Shown piece after piece: positions 7,284 to 8,803 of a stretch of DNA of 8,803 nucleotides. Position 1 is the first letter of the stretch, and each line of letters starts with the position of its first letter. Below the pieces are notes generated by a model. It saw only the letters and a program-made list of their open reading frames with translations, made no database searches and had not been told where the DNA came from. The translations under genes were made by a program, and so were the position numbers. Source of the DNA: Fulvivirga aurantia (GTDB lineage Bacteria; Bacteroidota; Bacteroidia; Cytophagales; Cyclobacteriaceae); contig NZ_SMMD01000803.1 of assembly GCF_009711475.1 (NCBI RefSeq), positions 1 to 8,803 of the forward strand, in the 5' to 3' direction.

Positions 7284-7327
7284 GTATAGGCAATATTTAT
7301 TGTCTTTTTCCAGCTTAGTATTTTATA

Positions 7328-7630
7328 CTATAACATGTTGTCAGGTAACTTGGCATTTGGGTCGTCTGGTTGTGTAATATTTATGGCTTCAACCGCTGTA
7401 ACCTCAGGCACCACTTTTTTAATGGCTTCTTCAACTCCTGCTTTCAAAGTCATGGTCGACATCGGGCAACTTCCACAAGCACCCAATAACTCCAATTTTA
7501 CCACCATGTCATCGGTAATCTCTATAATTTTTACGTTACCACCGTCTGTCTCTAAATAAGGTCTTATGTTATCTAAAGCCCTGTCTATGCGTTCCGTAAG
7601 TTCTGTAGATACGTTTTTTGTAGTTTCCAT
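7328..7630 (-). CDS. NifU C-terminal domain Fe-S scaffold protein
   Basis: A 100-residue stand-alone NifU C-terminal (Nfu-type) domain. Visible family marks are the helix leading to RPYLETDGG at 23-31 and the cluster-binding loop GACGSCPMSTMTLK at 50-63, where Cys52 and Cys55 form the CxxC. Two monomers of this fold usually hold one [4Fe-4S] cluster between their CxxC pairs and hand it to client proteins. There is no N-terminal IscU-like or A-type domain, so it is the short form. Its ATG shares one base with the TAA of mrp (TAATG), so the two are almost certainly co-transcribed and probably work together, with the scaffold and the P-loop carrier in the same maturation route. This matters because the Mrp here lacks its own CxxC. 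The call is secure; the clients are unknown. Confidence 0.96.
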   Translation of the reverse strand: METTKNVSTELTERIDRALDNIRPYLETDGGNVKIIEITDDMVVKLELLGACGSCPMSTMTLKAGVEEAIKKVVPEVTAVEAINITQPDDPNAKLPDNML

Positions 7631-8727
7631 TATACTGTTTTAATCTCTACAGGTTTAGTTTTTTCTTTGCTGGCATTTCTTATCGCCACCTGTCGGGCCA
7701 ATGTTTCTGCCAAATCAGTGAAAGCATCAGCTGTAATTCCTTCTTTCATTACTGCCGGAAAGCCGTTGTCACCACTTTCTCTTATGCTTTGCACAATCGG
7801 TATTTCTCCGAGTAAAGGAACGTCATACTTTTCTGATAAGTTCAGCCCTCCGCCTTGTCCAAATATATAATATTTGTTGTCAGGAAGTTCCTCTGGTGTA
7901 AAGTAAGACATGTTTTCTACGATACCCAAAACAGGTACATTTATTTGCGGTTGCCTAAACATATTAAGTCCCTTACGGGCATCGGCCAGCGCTACTTTTT
8001 GAGGGGTTGTAACGATTACAGCTCCTGTTACAGGCACAGTTTGTACCAACGTAAGGTGAATATCACTCGTGCCTGGTGGTAAATCAATTAACATATAATC
8101 GAGTTCCCCCCAGTCCGTATCGGTCATAAATTGCTTGAGGGCAGAGCTTGCCATAGGTCCTCTCCAAACTACTGCATTATCAGCAGGAGCAAGAAAACCA
8201 ATAGAAATCAGCTTGACGCCATATTGCTCCAGTGGTTGAATGATATTTTTACCATTCACATTTTTCACACCTGGTTGCTCGCCTTCACAGTTAAACATGG
8301 TCGGCATTGAGGGGCCAAAAATATCTGCGTCTATAACGCCAACTTTAGCACCTGTTTTGGCTAGAGCCACAGCAAGGTTGGCTGTGGTTGTAGATTTGCC
8401 TACACCGCCTTTACCAGAGGCAATGGCAATGATGTTTTTTACATCAGGTAATACGGGTGTATTTTCTCTTGCCGTAGTTACGTTAGATGTCATATGAATC
8501 TCGACATCTAAATTTTTATCTAAATGCTCATGTATAGCTTCAGTACAGTCTTTTTTAATAAGCTCTTTTAGCGGGCAGGCCGGTGTGGTCAATACCACTG
8601 TAAATTTTACTGCATCGCTAAATACTTCAACATCCTTAATCATGTTCAATGAAACGAGATCTTGTTTAAGATCGGGATCATCTACAGTTGATAAGGCCTT
8701 TAAAACATCTGATTTATCAAATTTCAT
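7630..8727 (-). CDS. mrp: Mrp/NBP35 family Fe-S carrier P-loop ATPase
   Basis: A 365-residue cytosolic protein with two parts. Residues 1 to about 80 are a MIP18/DUF59-type domain, with TPACPL at 48-53 (Cys51). The rest is the Mrp P-loop NTPase: a deviant Walker A GKGGVGKST at 105-113, DADIFGPS at 133-140, the switch region IDLPPGTSD at 214-222, and ENMSYF at 271-276. The family (ApbC/Mrp, NBP35) binds and transfers Fe-S clusters to apo-proteins in an ATP-dependent way. Oddly, the CxxC expected just after ENMSxx is missing: TPEELPDNKYYIFG stands there and no Cys follows in the C-terminal part. I recall similar Bacteroidota Mrp proteins with this form, so it is probably a lineage trait and not damage. 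It heads a two-gene unit with the NifU-type scaffold. An AGGG about 10 bases before the ATG could be a weak ribosome site. Confidence 0.96.
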   Translation of the reverse strand: MKFDKSDVLKALSTVDDPDLKQDLVSLNMIKDVEVFSDAVKFTVVLTTPACPLKELIKKDCTEAIHEHLDKNLDVEIHMTSNVTTARENTPVLPDVKNIIAIASGKGGVGKSTTTANLAVALAKTGAKVGVIDADIFGPSMPTMFNCEGEQPGVKNVNGKNIIQPLEQYGVKLISIGFLAPADNAVVWRGPMASSALKQFMTDTDWGELDYMLIDLPPGTSDIHLTLVQTVPVTGAVIVTTPQKVALADARKGLNMFRQPQINVPVLGIVENMSYFTPEELPDNKYYIFGQGGGLNLSEKYDVPLLGEIPIVQSIRESGDNGFPAVMKEGITADAFTDLAETLARQVAIRNASKEKTKPVEIKTV

Positions 8728-8803
8728 AATAATCGTCCCTACTATATTCCGTTTTTGCTTTCAAGGCGCAATTTAGGGGTTATTTGTGTGTTTTTAATCA
8801 TTT
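8728..8803 (-). other. Non-coding upstream region of mrp
   Basis: This 76-base stretch to the window edge has no supported gene. On the minus strand it is A-rich and would carry the mrp promoter, but no TAnnTTTG box is present. An AGGG sequence lies about 10 bases before the mrp ATG. The promoter may be non-canonical or the operon may start beyond the window. Confidence 0.5.

Noticed and set aside
7335..7559. Plus-strand open frame of 74 codons opposite the NifU-type gene
   Set aside because: Antisense shadow of a conserved gene; no recognisable protein features and no promoter or ribosome site.
8240..8497. Plus-strand open frame of 85 codons opposite mrp
   Set aside because: It lies fully antisense to the well-supported mrp frame with recognisable motifs; its translation shows no family features.

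Overview
The window reads as a chromosomal segment from a member of the Bacteroidota, probably a marine-type Cytophagales relative. The evidence is two proteins with type IX secretion (T9SS) type A sorting domains, an M43 zinc metalloprotease of the cytophagalysin kind, a stand-alone PASTA protein beside ddl, an Mrp of the form that lacks the CxxC pair, promoter-like TAnnTTTG boxes, and little Shine-Dalgarno signal. The lineage below phylum is a guess from protein style, not a measured placement.

All seven genes lie on the minus strand and are read from right to left. First comes an iron-sulfur pair: mrp (7630-8727), an ATP-dependent Fe-S carrier, which overlaps by one base a NifU C-terminal-domain scaffold (7328-7630). 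A very strong hairpin with a T-tract (about 7258-7283) follows. Next is a large secreted metalloprotease (4272-7259). Its frame stays open upstream through the hairpin and would encode a good signal peptide, but no ATG is available there, so its start is unresolved.

After a short gap with a promoter-like box comes a cell-envelope group: ddl (3141-4214, D-alanine-D-alanine ligase), a 54-base gap with a second promoter-like box, a membrane-anchored three-PASTA protein (2277-3086), a secreted T9SS protein of unknown function (395-2284), and a small single-domain rhodanese (108-398). The last three genes overlap by 8 and 4 bases, so they are very probably one transcript with coupled translation. 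The group links cytosolic peptidoglycan precursor synthesis, a periplasmic peptidoglycan-binding candidate, and an exported surface protein.

The left end (1-107) is non-coding. It holds a degenerate 7-bp tandem repeat of six units that overlaps the rhodanese stop codon. No RNA genes, insertion sequences or CRISPR arrays were seen, and no stretch longer than about 110 bases lacks a gene. I see no clear undescribed system. The items most worth a second look are the terminator-like hairpin inside the open frame of the protease signal peptide, the stop-codon-rich heptad repeat, the CxxC-less Mrp, and the ddl-PASTA-T9SS module.
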